DNA of 64,000 nt from Hermatobates lingyangjiaoensis (taxonomy: Eukaryota > Arthropoda > Insecta > Hemiptera > Hermatobatidae), in NCBI GenBank assembly GCA_026182355.1, contig JAPFBL010000255.1:3038001-3102000 (forward strand), in the 5' to 3' direction. A program made the position numbers and the translations under genes. Position 1 is the stretch's first letter; the number at the start of each line of letters is the position of its first letter. The notes beneath the pieces are model-generated. The model did no database searches and had not been told where the DNA came from. It saw nothing but the letters and a program-made list of their open reading frames with translations. Below are positions 9,372 to 22,843 of the stretch, piece by piece.

Positions 9372-10795
9372 TTAACATGGTAGCCTCGTTAAGGCCGAAA
9401 GTCGGAGTTGGCTATTTGAAAGTGTTAGAGGCGCTTAATCACTCCATTACTACCCCAAAAAATATCACGTTAAAACTAAAACAAATACAATACTAAACGT
9501 TGGAGTTATATGTCAGTATTTAGATCTAATATAATGCAATTCTTAGTTTTTGTAAATATATGTTTGCGCAATAAATAATTGTTGCAAACAATAATTTACT
9601 TTTAAAATACTTGCACTCATGACTTACACTCAAGTAATCATTTACATGTAATGTAAATAATAATAATAATGTAATGTAAATAATGTAAATCGGGAATCAT
9701 TTACGATAAGGAAACGTCAGTCTCGTTGACAATCGATTTAGTTTTGCAATTAGGTTACTGTAGTTTGCTGTAACTATAGAATTAATAAAAATATAATTTT
9801 ACCTGCTAATATCATGTTAACGTATATATTATGAATCCGTATAGCTTGCCTGTGGTGTCCATGTTCAGACCGCTGCAGACTCTGCCTTTGTTCTAAACCA
9901 GCAGGCTTACGCTTAAAGCATAAGTCGTATCTGCAGCTACAAAGCGATCATTTGCAAGACACTGAATAGACAAATGTATGTAGTAGAAACAGTATGGCAT
10001 ATTTCTTTTTGCTCTTTGCAATGAAGGTCATTAGTAACGAGTTTCGTCATTATAAAGGTAAAATTAAATGTAATCTCATCAAAATGTTGTGATGTCATTC
10101 ATTACAGTATGGACTTTTAGTATAAAGCAGTGTTCCTCTCTTAACATAGGATTAGCAATGACGTATGGGGCCCTCATTATACCAGTTAATACGTATGTCA
10201 ATTAATTTATAATTAGAAATACTTGTATTTCATGCGATTAATATCACAATAAACCATTAGCATATCCATTCAGTCATTGTGAGCGCTCTAAATGAAGTTG
10301 AAACGAGTTAAACTTTATTCCAAGAAAATAATTATAAATTTAATTTGTTGGATAAATTTTGGAAGTTATAACAAGAATATAATTCATATTCTGCTTTAAT
10401 CCACAGATCCTTTGTAAGATAATTCTAATCCCAAATCATATTATGTTAGTAAGTAACAAAAAAAATATAGAATATAACTATAGTTATTTTATAATGAATA
10501 TTTCCTAACATTTTTTAGTTTCTTACAGTGTAAGTCGTTTCTGGAGCTACAAAGTGCTCATTTTCAAGACACTGAATAGGCAAATGTATGTAGTAGAAAT
10601 AGTATGGCATACGTTTCTTCTGCTAGCAACGGAGGTTCCTGTTTGGAATCTCGGTTATGAATCTTAATTTGTAATTATGATTCTTTTATTTTCTAGTTTG
10701 AAATTTGGAATCATAAATTTGTATTGTTCCACCGTAGAGCTACATTCCTTTACCTTAGAATTCAGGGCTCACGCGAAATTTACAGGCTTTCTAAG
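9372..10795. other. AT-rich non-coding with a direct repeat pair
   Basis: Two related blocks of about 90 bp (about 9920-10010 and 10528-10615) share GTAAGTCGT/ATAAGTCGT, GAGCTACAAAG, CAAGACACTGAATAG, CAAATGTATGTAGTAGAAA and AGTATGGCATA. They lie in the same orientation 608 bp apart, so this is an old local duplication or two insertions of one repeat. A TAA/GTAAAT-type low-complexity patch lies at 9640-9690. I see no gene. Confidence 0.65.
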
Positions 10796-11010
10796 TCAGC
10801 CCCAGTAGCACTTGTCTATGCCTACGCGGTAGGGGTTGCAGTCTTCTGCTCGCTATTTGTTGGTGTATAAGGGAAATGGGAGACGATACTGCTTCCCATA
10901 CAGCCTCAGAGGAATTCTGGTGTCTGCACCAACATCTGCCCCTCACAGCCATGGTGAGGCTACCACCACGAGACGGGATAAGGGACCGAAGTGTCTGGGG
11001 CCGTTCCAGT
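10796..11010. repeat. Hairpin string, third example
   Basis: A GC-normal segment with perfect hairpins in series: CCTAC/GTAGG at 10821-10833, GCAG/CTGC at 10838-10849, ATGGGA/TCCCAT at 10876-10899, TGGTG/CACCA at 10918-10931, CCTCA/TGAGG at 10941-10959. It resembles 8985-9371 in style, although I could not align the two sequences. Confidence 0.5.
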
Positions 11011-12747
11011 TATGATAGTTATTAATAAGGATTTGTTAAGAAAGTTCATAATATGCATTTGAATACACCATCAAGTAGAACGACTCTACTAATTTCTGCT
11101 TAGTAGAGCCATCCTTCAGTCAACTATTTATAGTCAACCTTCTGCCTTTAACTTGTTTGTCCGGAGATCTACTCCCCATGCCAATGGCAACGTGAGGACA
11201 CATAGACAGTCATTACGGAATCTGTAGGGGCTTCTGAGTCTTTGACTACTGACATAAATATACTCATAAGTGAAGTGTTTATGTCTAACGAATTAAGTTT
11301 ACTTTTTGTTTTTCGAAAGTCACTCTCAGCGTATTACCCATCCACCGCCGAGCATTCCTTGTTGTTTAAACCGGCCGGCGATTGGGGTCCATCCACATTC
11401 GTTGAAACAGTAGATCATTGTCAGTACCGATGAACTAGGAGGCAATCGTGGTCGGTCACTCAGTTTGAAGGAATGCACCATATGATTGTTCATTGAGGTT
11501 GTTGCGATTGTTCTTGTGCATACTTCGTTTGTTACTGTTAAACGATTCCCGACGATTTGTGAGTCAGTCGAGCTCCTTTCGGCAGCTCTTTTCTATTTGA
11601 GTCGGTGTGTGGGTTAGATAGGAGAGTGAACCCCATATGGTAAAAACAATTTAACATGCCCACTTAAATAATAATTTTAACCTTCCGATAGTTATTTTGA
11701 TTCAATGATTATTATTTTAATTTCAATGTGCAAATAATACATATTATAAAATTTCACTATTCAAGTATACATTATATTCTAATCTATTTATCCTTTCGAA
11801 AGGTCAGGTGTTCAATTCTCAGACCGGAAAATTGTGGTCAAAGTATAAAGACAAAGAAATATATTCCTTTCAGAGTATTTCTTTACTTCAACTAATTATG
11901 ATGTGTTTATAATATTATTTGATGTAACACGTAAACTAATTGTTTCTCCACGATTACTGCAGCTATTTAAAAACATATCTTGATTTATTTGTTGCTATTT
12001 TAATATTCTTTATACAATTTTTTTTAATATAATTTATATTTTGTATTTTCATGTTTATTAAACAGATCCAAAGCTAGAAAAAAAATTATTATAAAAGAAG
12101 CTACTCTTTTACTTGTGGATAGATTCATATAAGTAGCATAATATAAATTTACGTAAGCTGAAGAGTCGTTCAAGCTTGAATGGGAAATAAGATGGGACAA
12201 AGGGGAACTTGGGTCCAGGACTGTTTCAGACAACTTCATGCATAATGTAGTTGCTTATTTTGCCAGTAGACGAAAAGAAACGTCCACTCACGACGGTTGA
12301 GTAAGCCGCTGAAATTTATATTATTATCTTCTGAGCTCCTGGTTCACTTGAATATGAAGCTGTGATGTAAAAGAAAAAAAAACACGTAATGTCTCCTTGG
12401 CACGGTCTGGATGTTTATCAACATCCAACTCTGTTCACAGTTTTAAACCATTTATTTAGTTTTTACTGTTTTCTATTATGTAATAAAATGAAAAATAAAT
12501 AACAAATAATTCAGTATTTTCAATCTGATAAAAGTGTATAATAAGTTTTCTTAAAAAACTCTATTTCGTTTTTATTTTATTGGGTTTTAGTATTATAGAG
12601 TTGCTTAATGCATTTTGAACCAATTAACCACCATTTAGTGCATGTTTATCCTCTCTGGACCAGTTTTGGAACACGTCAATCTTCAACAATCTATATTTAG
12701 GTCCATTGTTCTTCTTGGAATGAAGGCAAACTGACCTCACTTATTAC
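11011..12747. other. Non-coding, nothing recognised
   Basis: A GC-normal portion at about 11150-11620 contains no transposon motif that I know and could be regulatory. The remainder is AT-rich. No open frame here has recognisable protein features. Confidence 0.35.
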
Positions 12748-12755
12748 CTTTAGAG

Positions 12756-13439
12756 CAGCGGCTCCCAACCTTTCAAATATAGCGACCCATTTTAGAACAA
12801 GCAATCAGGAAGCGACCCCAATCGTTAAAATATCTTATACATTTATTTTTTCTATAAGAAACTGGCATATATTGCAATTTTTTTAGTGAAGTAACTGTAT
12901 ATTCCTTAAATATATGATTAATATAGAATTTATTCATTAATTTCAAAGCTCCTACAAAACATTAATTAATTGCAAATCAATTTCGAAGTATTCAAACAAA
13001 CAAATTTCATACCGTTATGTAACTTTACTAAAGTATGTTTATGAACTGACCTTAATGAGATGGCTGGTATTGTAGCTTTTTAGCTAGCAATTCTATCCTG
13101 GGCTCCGTTGTCGATATGGCACACCTCAAGTCGTGTTCCACATCTAATTTATCTCGGTACTTGTTTTTAAGGATGAGTAGTTGGGAGAAGGCTGTTTCAC
13201 ATAAGTAAGTTGTTGGGAAGGGCAATAAATTCCTTATTGCGATTTCTGATATTACTACTGATATTACTGAATTTATATAATTGTCTTAATTTTATTTTAT
13301 AATGTTATTTGTTTAACTGTCTTCTGTTTTTACTGTGTTTTATATAATATTCACATTCGGGTCAAAATCAATTGGCGACCCCATGGCATTGGTGTCACGA
13401 CCCCGTTTGGGGTCGCGACCCACAGGTTGGGAACCACTG
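12756..13439 (-). mobile_element. hAT-superfamily DNA transposon, internally deleted, with intact ends
   Basis: The element is 684 bp. It starts CAGCGGCTCCCAACC and ends GGTTGGGAACCACTG, which are imperfect terminal inverted repeats of the hAT type. It is flanked by a perfect 8-bp direct repeat CTTTAGAG (12748-12755 and 13440-13447), the target duplication size expected for hAT. A further GGGGTCGCGACCC palindrome lies just inside the right end. The minus strand encodes a transposase C-terminus, described separately. Most of the transposase is gone, so movement would need a partner in trans. Confidence 0.92.
13052..13265 (-). pseudogene. hAT transposase C-terminal dimerisation domain (remnant)
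   Basis: On the minus strand a frame ends at the stop at 13052-13054. It reads LLPFPTTYLCETAFS, then LLILKNKYRDKLDVE, DLRCAIS and EPRIELLAKK. This is the conserved hATC end of hAT transposases related to the ZBED/FAM200 class, which mediates dimer formation. The catalytic DDE core and zinc finger are absent because of the internal deletion. The last 60 or so codons are uninterrupted, which suggests the source element was active not very long ago. Confidence 0.88.
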
Positions 13440-13468
13440 CTTTAGAGCAAAATGAAAAGAGTTAAGTG

Positions 13469-13485
13469 AGGTGGGGGGGGGGGGG
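13469..13485. repeat. Poly-G run
   Basis: A single long G homopolymer just outside the hAT element. Its length may be unreliable in the assembly. Confidence 0.8.
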
Positions 13486-15590
13486 GCTAGAAATAGTTTA
13501 ATAGAAAATGATAATATGGCTATTAATATTAATGAATGGAATCATTAGTTACAATGTTAACTTAATAGGATAATTTCATATTTTAGTTGAGAACGGTTAT
13601 GATTAACAAAAATCAGATTAGGTGATTTAACTGAAATAAAAAACACCAAAGCTTAAAGGTTTAAATTTTACATTTTGAAAGAAATGTTAAGTACCTTAAC
13701 ATAACTAATATCTTGTTATGGATGAAAAGTGAACAAGTGGTTATTTTGGGATTGGATGTTATCTTGGAATGAGTAGCAAACAAGTTGGAGGAAATAAAGG
13801 GAATTGCTTTCCTTGGCTACTCGGATCAAAACACTAAAGAAACGACCCAGACAAGATTAATGACAGCCAACTCAATTTCTTCTATCAAATGCATTTGTTC
13901 CTCCAGGGTTAATTTATGTGTCCTTTTTACTGTTTAATTTGGTATTAGTATTTCATTGCATATTATGACGTATTAGTATATATGTATTAATTTGAAATGC
14001 TGTTACAATATTTATGTATGCATTCACGTACATTTAATGTTCTTTGTATTTTGGTCACTTCTTTAGAGCGTTTCAGTTTCTTATTTAAGAGCCTAAAAAC
14101 TATTTAATCCTGATCTTTTTAAACCTCTTTCAAGATAGTTTCTGCCAATAACTTCATTTGTTATTTATTTGATAACAATGTACCTCCAAAGGTCTTCAAT
14201 TTTTTTCTTTAACTAGATCATAACAGTTCTAGAATCAGAGCTAGGAACTTATTAGGATAGTCGATCCTACAGCAGGCTGGCTAACCAGTAGAACAGTCCT
14301 ACAATAGACTCCGTTATTCTTTCTATATATTTTCTTATTATACTTAATATCGTGTATTATAGTACGAAATATTATCGGAGTATATATGTAGTTTGAGGAC
14401 GAATCACTGAAAAGAGAAAGAAATGTGATGGATGATACACTTCGGCTTGAAGTTTTATAATTTTGGTTTTATTGTCATATTAGAATGTAGCCCTTACTTC
14501 TATGACACACTGGCAAGACTCTTCGCAGTGGGACAATAACAACTTGAAACTCATTAGGTGCACTGATGAAGGAACATAGAGATATAGTTGCAATGAAGTC
14601 CAGTACTGAAGACACGTGGAAATCAGTAAGCAGATCGATTGGTATCACTATAACTACTCGGCACGGACTGATTTATAAATCCATTTTATAATAGCAGAAC
14701 GTATCATTATTACTAGCTTCAGAAAAATACAAAAAAGAAAAGAAGATTTTTTTTGCAAAGTAAGAGATGAACTTCATTCAAATAGGAAGATTTCTTAAAA
14801 CTTACCTTGAGTGATTGCGGTATCATGTTTCAGACTATGGACGGGACATGACTTCCTTCAACAACAGAGAAACCATATAGGAGTGGTAAGTTCCCCATGT
14901 GCCATTACCTGGTACAGCTTGTATGAAATCTGAACACCTCCTTTGGTGCCCACTTTTACCGGTATCTAGCATAGTGCATAGGAAATGAGTCAGTTCCACA
15001 TGGTACAAAAGATTTATTCTAAAACTGCTCTAAGATTTTTCTTTTAACTTAGTCACTCTGGGTTGGGTCTGTGATTTCAGTTCCCTGCATCTATTAATCC
15101 TTTGTTTGTATTCATTATATACATATACTCTGTCTGAGACCGTCTAGGAATGCACTACGACTACTTAAGAATTCAAACCGAATTAGACATCGTATAAAGA
15201 GACTTTACCGACGATGAGTCATAGTAAAATTCATGTATTTTTTTCCTCTTCACATTGTTTAAGATAGCCAAGGTTTTATGGTGTAATGAGAGTTTTACTG
15301 ACAGGATACAACTGAAAATTTGATTTTGAGTCCAATAGATAAAATAGTCGAAACGGTAGATCAGTCATCACACTCTAACAACTAAATGCGTCCTTCCTAA
15401 GCACTATAACGTATTTACTGTTAGTCTTAGAATGAAAATTTTCCAGTGCAACGTACCTTTAATATAACAAAAACGAATGATTTTTCATTTAAATCTCTAT
15501 AAATAACATATTCATATATTTATTTCTCCATAATGTTTATTACAAAAAATAAGTTTGGAAGAACATATTTCATTAAAAAACAATGATGTG
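13486..15590. other. Non-coding, nothing recognised
   Basis: Mixed AT-rich sequence. I found no transposon protein, hairpin string or TA element here, and no credible exon. Confidence 0.4.
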
Positions 15591-15594
15591 AGGA

Positions 15595-15870
15595 AAGAGT
15601 TGAGTGAGTTTTGCAAAGCAATTAACAATGACAATGGAGCTGCATTACGATATGGCTGGCCGTTGAAAGCGGAAATTAACAATACTAAACGACCCGAGGT
15701 AGAGGCATAATTATCGGGGTGCCATTTAATTCTTCTTTGTGCATCAAAGGCAGGAGAAAGCCAAGGTTGTTATTTGTATAATGATAGTTTATTATAAGTT
15801 ACCAGCGATAGGGTGGTATCGCTAGATTAGCCAGGCCATATGTAACTGCATTGTTTTATTCAAATAGCCA
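15595..15870. promoter_or_regulatory. Candidate conserved non-coding element (15.6 kb)
   Basis: A compact GC-normal block in AT-rich surroundings. It is dense in developmental factor-type sites: TTTGCAAAGCAATTAA, AACAATGACAATGGAG (two SOX-like sites), GCATTA, GCATAATTATC and TTTAATTC. No open frame runs through it. The call is inference from composition and site density. Confidence 0.35.
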
Positions 15871-18570
15871 AGCGCGTGTCCTGACTACAAATATCAGAGT
15901 TGGAGTCCTGGCTTGAGGAGGAATATTAATGATCTATTATCTATTGGGTGATTTTCAGTTGGAGAGTTGATGGAGTGGCATGGTGTTTTGTTCTTGTTTG
16001 AGGTTAAGATGTTCATTGTACTACTGCTGTAATCGGTTCTCGGCCGGCAGGTGTACCCCACTAAATCCTTTTAACTGGTCACATTAACATCTCAGCCGGT
16101 GGTCCAACTCTGAACTCTTCTTTTAATTACGATTGTTTTTTCTGCCCTTCACTCTAATCCTATGTCTGATCGCTTCTAATGACGTTATTTACATACACCT
16201 CTTCCTGTTTTAACTTGATTAAACATAGTTTTTCAAAAGGTCTAACATTCAGATGGGTTAAAAAAAGCTGAATGCATTCGTTTTGATGTCAGAAGAAGAA
16301 CAAAGTAATGGGGTTAGGCTGCAAAAGTATAAAAAATAAATAAATTTTTAAGCAATACTATTGATAGGCTGTTTTTTATACATTTGTATATTGTGATATA
16401 GATTCACTACTTAGTATTAATCTTGTGGCTTATGAAGTAGGCATGTGTTACTGTAAGTTGTTACTGTTACCATACTGTTAGACTTCAATGTGTAAGTCCA
16501 TCTCCACATCCAACATGTGGACATAGAATTATATTACCTATACATTGGATCAAGCAGTTAAGACGTTTTGTTATAGTTTCTTTTTCCTGCAACAAAAAGG
16601 TCGTTGTTTGTGTAGAAACTTTTGCGGTTTTTGCAATATCCATTTTTACATGTTAACTCTCCTGGCAAAATGTCTTGCCAATACAAATCAGCAATAGTTG
16701 ATTTCCTCGTACACTTAACTTCATACTGCTATTCTAACTGTAACAAGCAAACCATGCCTTCTCCTTCCAGAAAACAATGCTACTCTTCTCTGGAAAGATA
16801 TCCGCTTAATCTCAACAACGATATACTCCACTTATCAAACAGTCTAATGTTATTTCGGGATATTAATTACAAATATAACAAATTTGTAACAATAATGTTT
16901 GTTCTGTAACTAAAGCGTTATAACTCATGTTATATGGCACATATAGTATATTTACTAACTCCCAGGTACATTTTCTAGGATGATCAAGGTCCATTCTATT
17001 TCCTGGACTTGTATTTGCTGTTGATAAGACTGCAATTCTTTCTAGAATTCCATCATTTCGATTTCAATGTTCCATGCCAACTATCCTTAATAAAACTAAG
17101 TAACTCAAAATAAAATTCCCAGTCTATTTCAGCCACAGAGGTTGAATATATATGAGAAAGGAACTCTATGGGAATCAAGTATATCATATTGAGAATCTAA
17201 ACTCTGAAGCTCTGTTTCCTACATTTTTCATATTATTTTTAGTTGTTCACATCCCCACATTCTGATTTTTAATTCTTCGAAAACCCCATTTCCCGACTAG
17301 TCCGTTATTTTAACTTAGGAGAAGGCGCACTTTTATATCGTCATTAAAAATTTTATATCATCATAATACATTAATGAAAATAATTACTATCTGATCATTG
17401 AAATTACTTGAAGTAAAATTGAGTGGAGACTACACTAGATTTTTTAAATATTAATTCTTCTATGTAGGTCTTCAAAAATGTGATTTTTTAATGTTTTTTA
17501 TACAGTAAAAGGTTGTTTACTTCTGTCATTTCTTCCTCCATATGCTTACTTTATTTAAAGCGCTCTCATTTATTGAAACACTTTGGCCCTTTTCTCTTGA
17601 CCATCCCTAAATTTTTAAAATCAACTATATATTATGAATACGCGAGGTTGCTTTGTTTTGTACCTGAAGAGGTTGAGTTACACAAATTCATTAATGGAAT
17701 AAAATAAAAAAAATAAAATCGACACATAAAAAAATAATTAATATATAAACACACTTTTTTTAAATGTAAAAAAAAGCAGTATAGTTTCGTATCTGTATTA
17801 ATAAGTAATCAGTCTAGCGGAATAAAAGAACAGGATTACAGTAACTAAGGACAATTCTTCTATTGATAGGGCTTTCGAACAAATGAGAGCAGAATCTGAC
17901 TCAAGTAGTGAAACAAAGCCTTCTCTTGTTTAAATGTTTAAAAACATCATGAGTCGCTAGAGATCCCCCTTTGCACGTGCCGATATCTCATATCACTGTA
18001 GTATCAAAATAAAAAGTGACCGCTGTTGGCTGTTATCACCTTATCACGCTGCACATTCCTTCTTAATCCACAGGCTTCCAACTTCCTCTTCCTATTTATT
18101 TAGCTATTTAATTTTTTATTCGTTTTAGTTATATTATTTTTTGTGAGTTGACAATACTGAACGGTGAGTGAAAGCATGCCAGGAGAGCAGAGTTCTTCTT
18201 ATCCTGATGACGACGTGGTCAAATTATTGAAATAAGTTTTGTTGTAATTTTCCCATATTCTTTTCTCTTAAACGTTTGGTAAGTTCTCCTAAAGATACGT
18301 TCCTTGTCCTTTCTATGTTGTATATGTATATAACATATATACTGGCATGCCATTTGTCTTTAGAACGCTGCTGTTTTCAATTAGAGTATGATTTGCTATA
18401 GCAATCAATAAATTACATCAATAATGTACTGTATTTGATGCATCGCAAGTATTTATTATTCATAGATGAAAGCAGTATGCTTTATGAACGAAAGTAAATA
18501 AGGGAAGAGAATAATGCGTGAATCATTGTAGGAATGTGTCAGGAAGTGCGATTTATTTGCTGTAAGTGAA
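15871..18570. other. Non-coding, nothing recognised except one isolated core
   Basis: AT-rich with short complex patches (for example 17820-18000, with CACGTG near 17976). At 18204-18220 there is an isolated family E core, CTGATGA-C-GAC-gtg-GTC, in which GAAA has become AAAT; no arms or TA tract accompany it. I see no gene. Confidence 0.4.
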
Positions 18571-18574
18571 TTAA

Positions 18575-18760
18575 AAGTGTCGTGTCCAAGGGCGGTGACA
18601 GGGTGCCTGGTGCAGCACTGCGGCATGCTGGGCTGATGTTTCCTGCCGCCTCATCGCCACATTTCGATTCCTCCGCAGGACGACAAGTCGCCTCAGGCTA
18701 TTCGCTCTGACCCATTTCGTGTCCTCCTTTGTAAATTGAATTGTTCGTCCCAACTGTAAT
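18575..18760. promoter_or_regulatory. GC-rich island, candidate regulatory element (18.6 kb)
   Basis: A sharply bounded GC-rich, repeat-free block. The minus-strand 60-codon open frame across it has no recognisable domain and no coding context. A conserved non-coding element or an unrecognised short exon are both possible. Confidence 0.3.
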
Positions 18761-21700
18761 GTCCTCTTTTTTCCTTCAATGCCCCTCTGCTCCTACACTC
18801 CCCACACACAAGACATCACGTCCAACTCTTCCTTATATCAAATATAGAGTCATTTTCTCATAGTTTACCTAATATGGTGCAACCTGTTTTAAAAAAAAAA
18901 CTTCTACTCAAACAGTTTTTGAAATAAAATTCATCACTATATTCACTTCACTAAATTATAGTGATCATAAAAAAAAGAAGAAATTTCGAGATTAACACAT
19001 TTTGAGGTACTCTGAATAGGTTTTTGATATTTCCAGGTTGATATTTGGATATGTCTTGTTAGGTGTATATCAAAAATTTTACAATCACTCTACAAGGAGA
19101 AGGAGTGCAGATTGACGAATGCTAACAGAATTTGAAAGATATAGCACTGGTTGTAGAACAAAAAATTATTGTTTTTGACAATATTTCATCATTTGTAGGT
19201 ATTTTATCAGACTTTATATAAAAATAGGTAGTAATTATTCCCTACTTTACTTGAAATTTTTGAAAGCTTGAAATTTTGTATTTATTGTTTAGTATGATTA
19301 ATAAATGAACAACTTCATTCATTTTTAATTATTTTAGTAGATAATATAGAACTTCAAATTGCTTCTACTAGCTTCCACTTGTAGTTAGTTGTTAAATCTG
19401 TTTATCTTAATTTCAGTGAATTTCTAATAAGTTTCACTGATGAGAAGATATCACTATTTCACTTTTCAGTGAAGATGGCAGCTCGTATATACATATTTTT
19501 GCGGATATGATTTGAAATGCAAACATAGCTTTCTGTGAAATTTAACGCATATATTAATTTATCAATTAAATTTAGTCAATTACGAAAATTTTTGTCCAGT
19601 TACAAGAATTTAATCATAGAGTTACCAATATTAAATTCATGAATTGTTAACATTTAGGATAAACATGCTATAGTTATCAAAACGAAGAAAATATAACTAT
19701 TGATATTTCTGCACAATCAGTACTGGTGATGTGTCTTGTTTTATTTAAGACGTTGCCTGTAATGATCGACCGCATTAAATCATATGGCAAGAGTAGATTG
19801 CAAGGTCTTCCTTTCATACTATCAGTCGGTCAACGTCTTTTTGGGAAATACATTCGCGACAGTCTTTATTGCAGAACAGCAACTTACAAAGTAAGTAGAA
19901 CAGTACTTTGTATTAAGAATCAGTATGCGGTCACTGTGATTGACTCGAATGTTTTATGTATATATTATATGAGGATAACAATAATAATGATGCTTGTACG
20001 AAAAGTAATGATATGAAGTCAGTGCTTCACAATGTCTCAGATTGAACAAATTGAAAGACTACTAATAATGAAATTAACGTATTTTAATTTTTTTCAACTT
20101 GTTTAACGTTATTTTTACCAAAAGTGTAAAATTTGATTGACTCCAATTCTAAGTCACTTACCAAGGAATAATATTGCTTACGATTTAAACCCTGTTAATT
20201 AGTGCAATTGGAAGCTTGAATAGTTAGCAATAGTGAGAATATCAAGATAATTAATGCCTTTATGAATATTTTTCTTTAATAAAATATTTTTCATTTAACA
20301 CAAGCAATGCATCATTGAATGTGAAACATTTATATTTACTATTATCATTATAGTTGTAAGGAATGAATTGTAAACATTAAAGATTTATATATTAGATTAG
20401 GTCAAAAATTTACAATACAACTGAATTGAATTATTCAATCTTACCTAAACTGTTGATTACATGTCTGATCGATAACTTTCACTCGTAACAACTTTGTTAC
20501 TGACATATGAGACTGCCTTAAAGGATCCTTGGCTGATTTGGAAGAAGTTGTACGAAATAACTTTATCAACTAAAACGTGAACAGCTGAATTGAGGAGGAT
20601 TAGGGAGAGCCTAGTAGATTATCTGTGGTCGGGACGGCCTCCCACTACATGTGTTGTGTTCACCACATAGTGATGGCTGTCAAACGCTTATCAGTCAATC
20701 AGGTAGATTGATAAGATAAGAAAAACTTGCCTCTTTTTGAAGTAGGTCTGGTCAGTTCACTTCATTATTTCATCACTTGATATGAGTTTTGAATAAGCCG
20801 CAAGCTAGAAACCTCGATACGGTGGAAACACCTCGCTTCTCCTAGAAAGAAGGCCAATGTGGTCCTGTTGGTTGGTGGTGCAAAGGTCATTGTATTCATG
20901 ATTATCTTCAAAGAGGACAAGGTATCAATCGGGAATATTACACAAACTTACAAAAGGCTATCAAGTGAAAACGGCCTATAAAACTGACGAAGGGGTTGCT
21001 GATTCATCAGAACATGTTCGTACACACAAGTCGATGTGGCGACAGTGACTTGAGACTGATTGATTGATTAACCGCCACATTCTCATGATTGTCATTATCA
21101 GCCTATTTTCTGTTCCCGAACATCAAAAATGCTTGGTTGTAAAGTAGTGCAGGACTGATGATGATGCCTTGATCTACTGCTACAGATTGGTGTTTCGTGA
21201 CAAGGGCGAGAGTTTCATACCCATTTGGACCCAGCACTCCTACCCTGCTGAAGAAAGTTCACGGACCGGAGAGGATACTATCTCAGAATATAAATCATTT
21301 TGGTCATAATCGACCTTTCCATCTTTGTGTACATGTGAACTTCTCAGGCTACCCCCGTTATGTTACATCTCCTGTAGTATATTAGAATTACATCATTAAA
21401 TTATGTCGTATGGAAGTAATGTTGCTCAAGTATTAACTTCATTAATAATGATAAATTTTATAAAAGCGAAAGCTCTAATATATTTTCTGATAAATGATCA
21501 AGAGATAATTGTTCAAAAGAAAATTATCAAAAGATAATGTTCCTTCTTAATAATTGGCCAAATGCTTTTATATTTTGATGTTATAGAAGACATACTCATT
21601 ACAGCTGCACGATATTCAGAAAAATTATCAATCAGTATTTAGTGTTTTATCAGCACTAGTGCAATTCACTGACATGATATTCATTGGGGAAGATAACTTA

Positions 21701-22800
21701 ATGCTGAATTCACATTGCAGATAAGAGTATAATCCTATCAATTCATTCGCTACAACAACATATTAAAGGGAAAATGTTTGTATTTATTTAATTCAACATA
21801 TAAATGGACTATTTAATTATTTTTACATTAATCATTTTTGTTTGGATATTATTTTTAAACTTAATACCTTGATTGATTGGTTGACTTGAACGAATGAGTT
21901 TTGTGAAGGCAAGTATATAATTAATAATATTGCATCTTTTTATTGCATAAAAAATATTGTATTACTCTAATATCTCCTTCATTAAACAATATTTTTCGAC
22001 TTACTTTTATAGGATGATTTTATTCGTGACACTTTTATCTTTCATGGAAAAACATATTTTTAAAAAAATGCATAAAAATTTCATATCTAGTGTTTATTTC
22101 TATAATAATTTTTCCACATGAAAAATAATTGAAATATAATTTAAATTTCACAATGAACGCGTAAGAACAAAATATGAAATTGTAAAAGTAAATAAGCCCT
22201 TTTTATCAATATTGGTACTCATTAGGGTCCAGTATTTAAGTGAATATATCATTCAGTCCATTAGTTACTGTAAACTATGAAAAAAACGATAGCAAAACAG
22301 TCAAATTCACTGTGCATTAAATAGCACAATCGTTACAGAGTTGAAATAGTATTATAAGAAGGATGACAATTATTATCGTTCCTTATAATTTATCACCATT
22401 CGTGTTTAGCTTTTAATGTAACAGTATTTTTGGGGATTGAAATAAAATGGAATTAATGTTCATTGGAAAGTGTACGGTTATGACAAACTTAACTGACTGA
22501 AAGCCCAAAGCTGACAGTGTTGTATATCTTGTGACAATCATTTTATAGATTTAATTCATTATGAGGAAGATATAACTGTTTCTAACAATAAATAGAGTAA
22601 AGCATCTCAAATTCTAGTTTTCCTACTTAATGAAACTGCAAATGTGTATAAATTAATCACATTATGAAGGTGCAATTATCTTTTATGTTAAAATGTAATT
22701 ATTTGAATTCATTTAAATGATATATAGAAACAATATTGGAGTAGGAATAACTATATCCTTCTGTTACAGGCCGGATTCAAATATCCATGAAAATATTGGT
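18761..22800. other. Non-coding, nothing firmly recognised
   Basis: AT-rich. GC-normal patches at about 20510-21070 and 21160-21390 contain no family motif; the 62-codon frame at 21197 could be a chance run through one of them. There are no TA-bounded elements here. Confidence 0.35.
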
Positions 22801-22843
22801 AAGTGCAATGCGGTGAAGGTAGACATGGGGATAGTCGTGTCGG

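Noticed and set aside
11800..11830. tRNA-like T-loop (GTTCAATTC)
   Set aside because: No cloverleaf could be completed around it.
13469..13485. G-quadruplex
   Set aside because: A single G homopolymer next to AT-rich DNA; no evidence of function, and its length may be an assembly effect.
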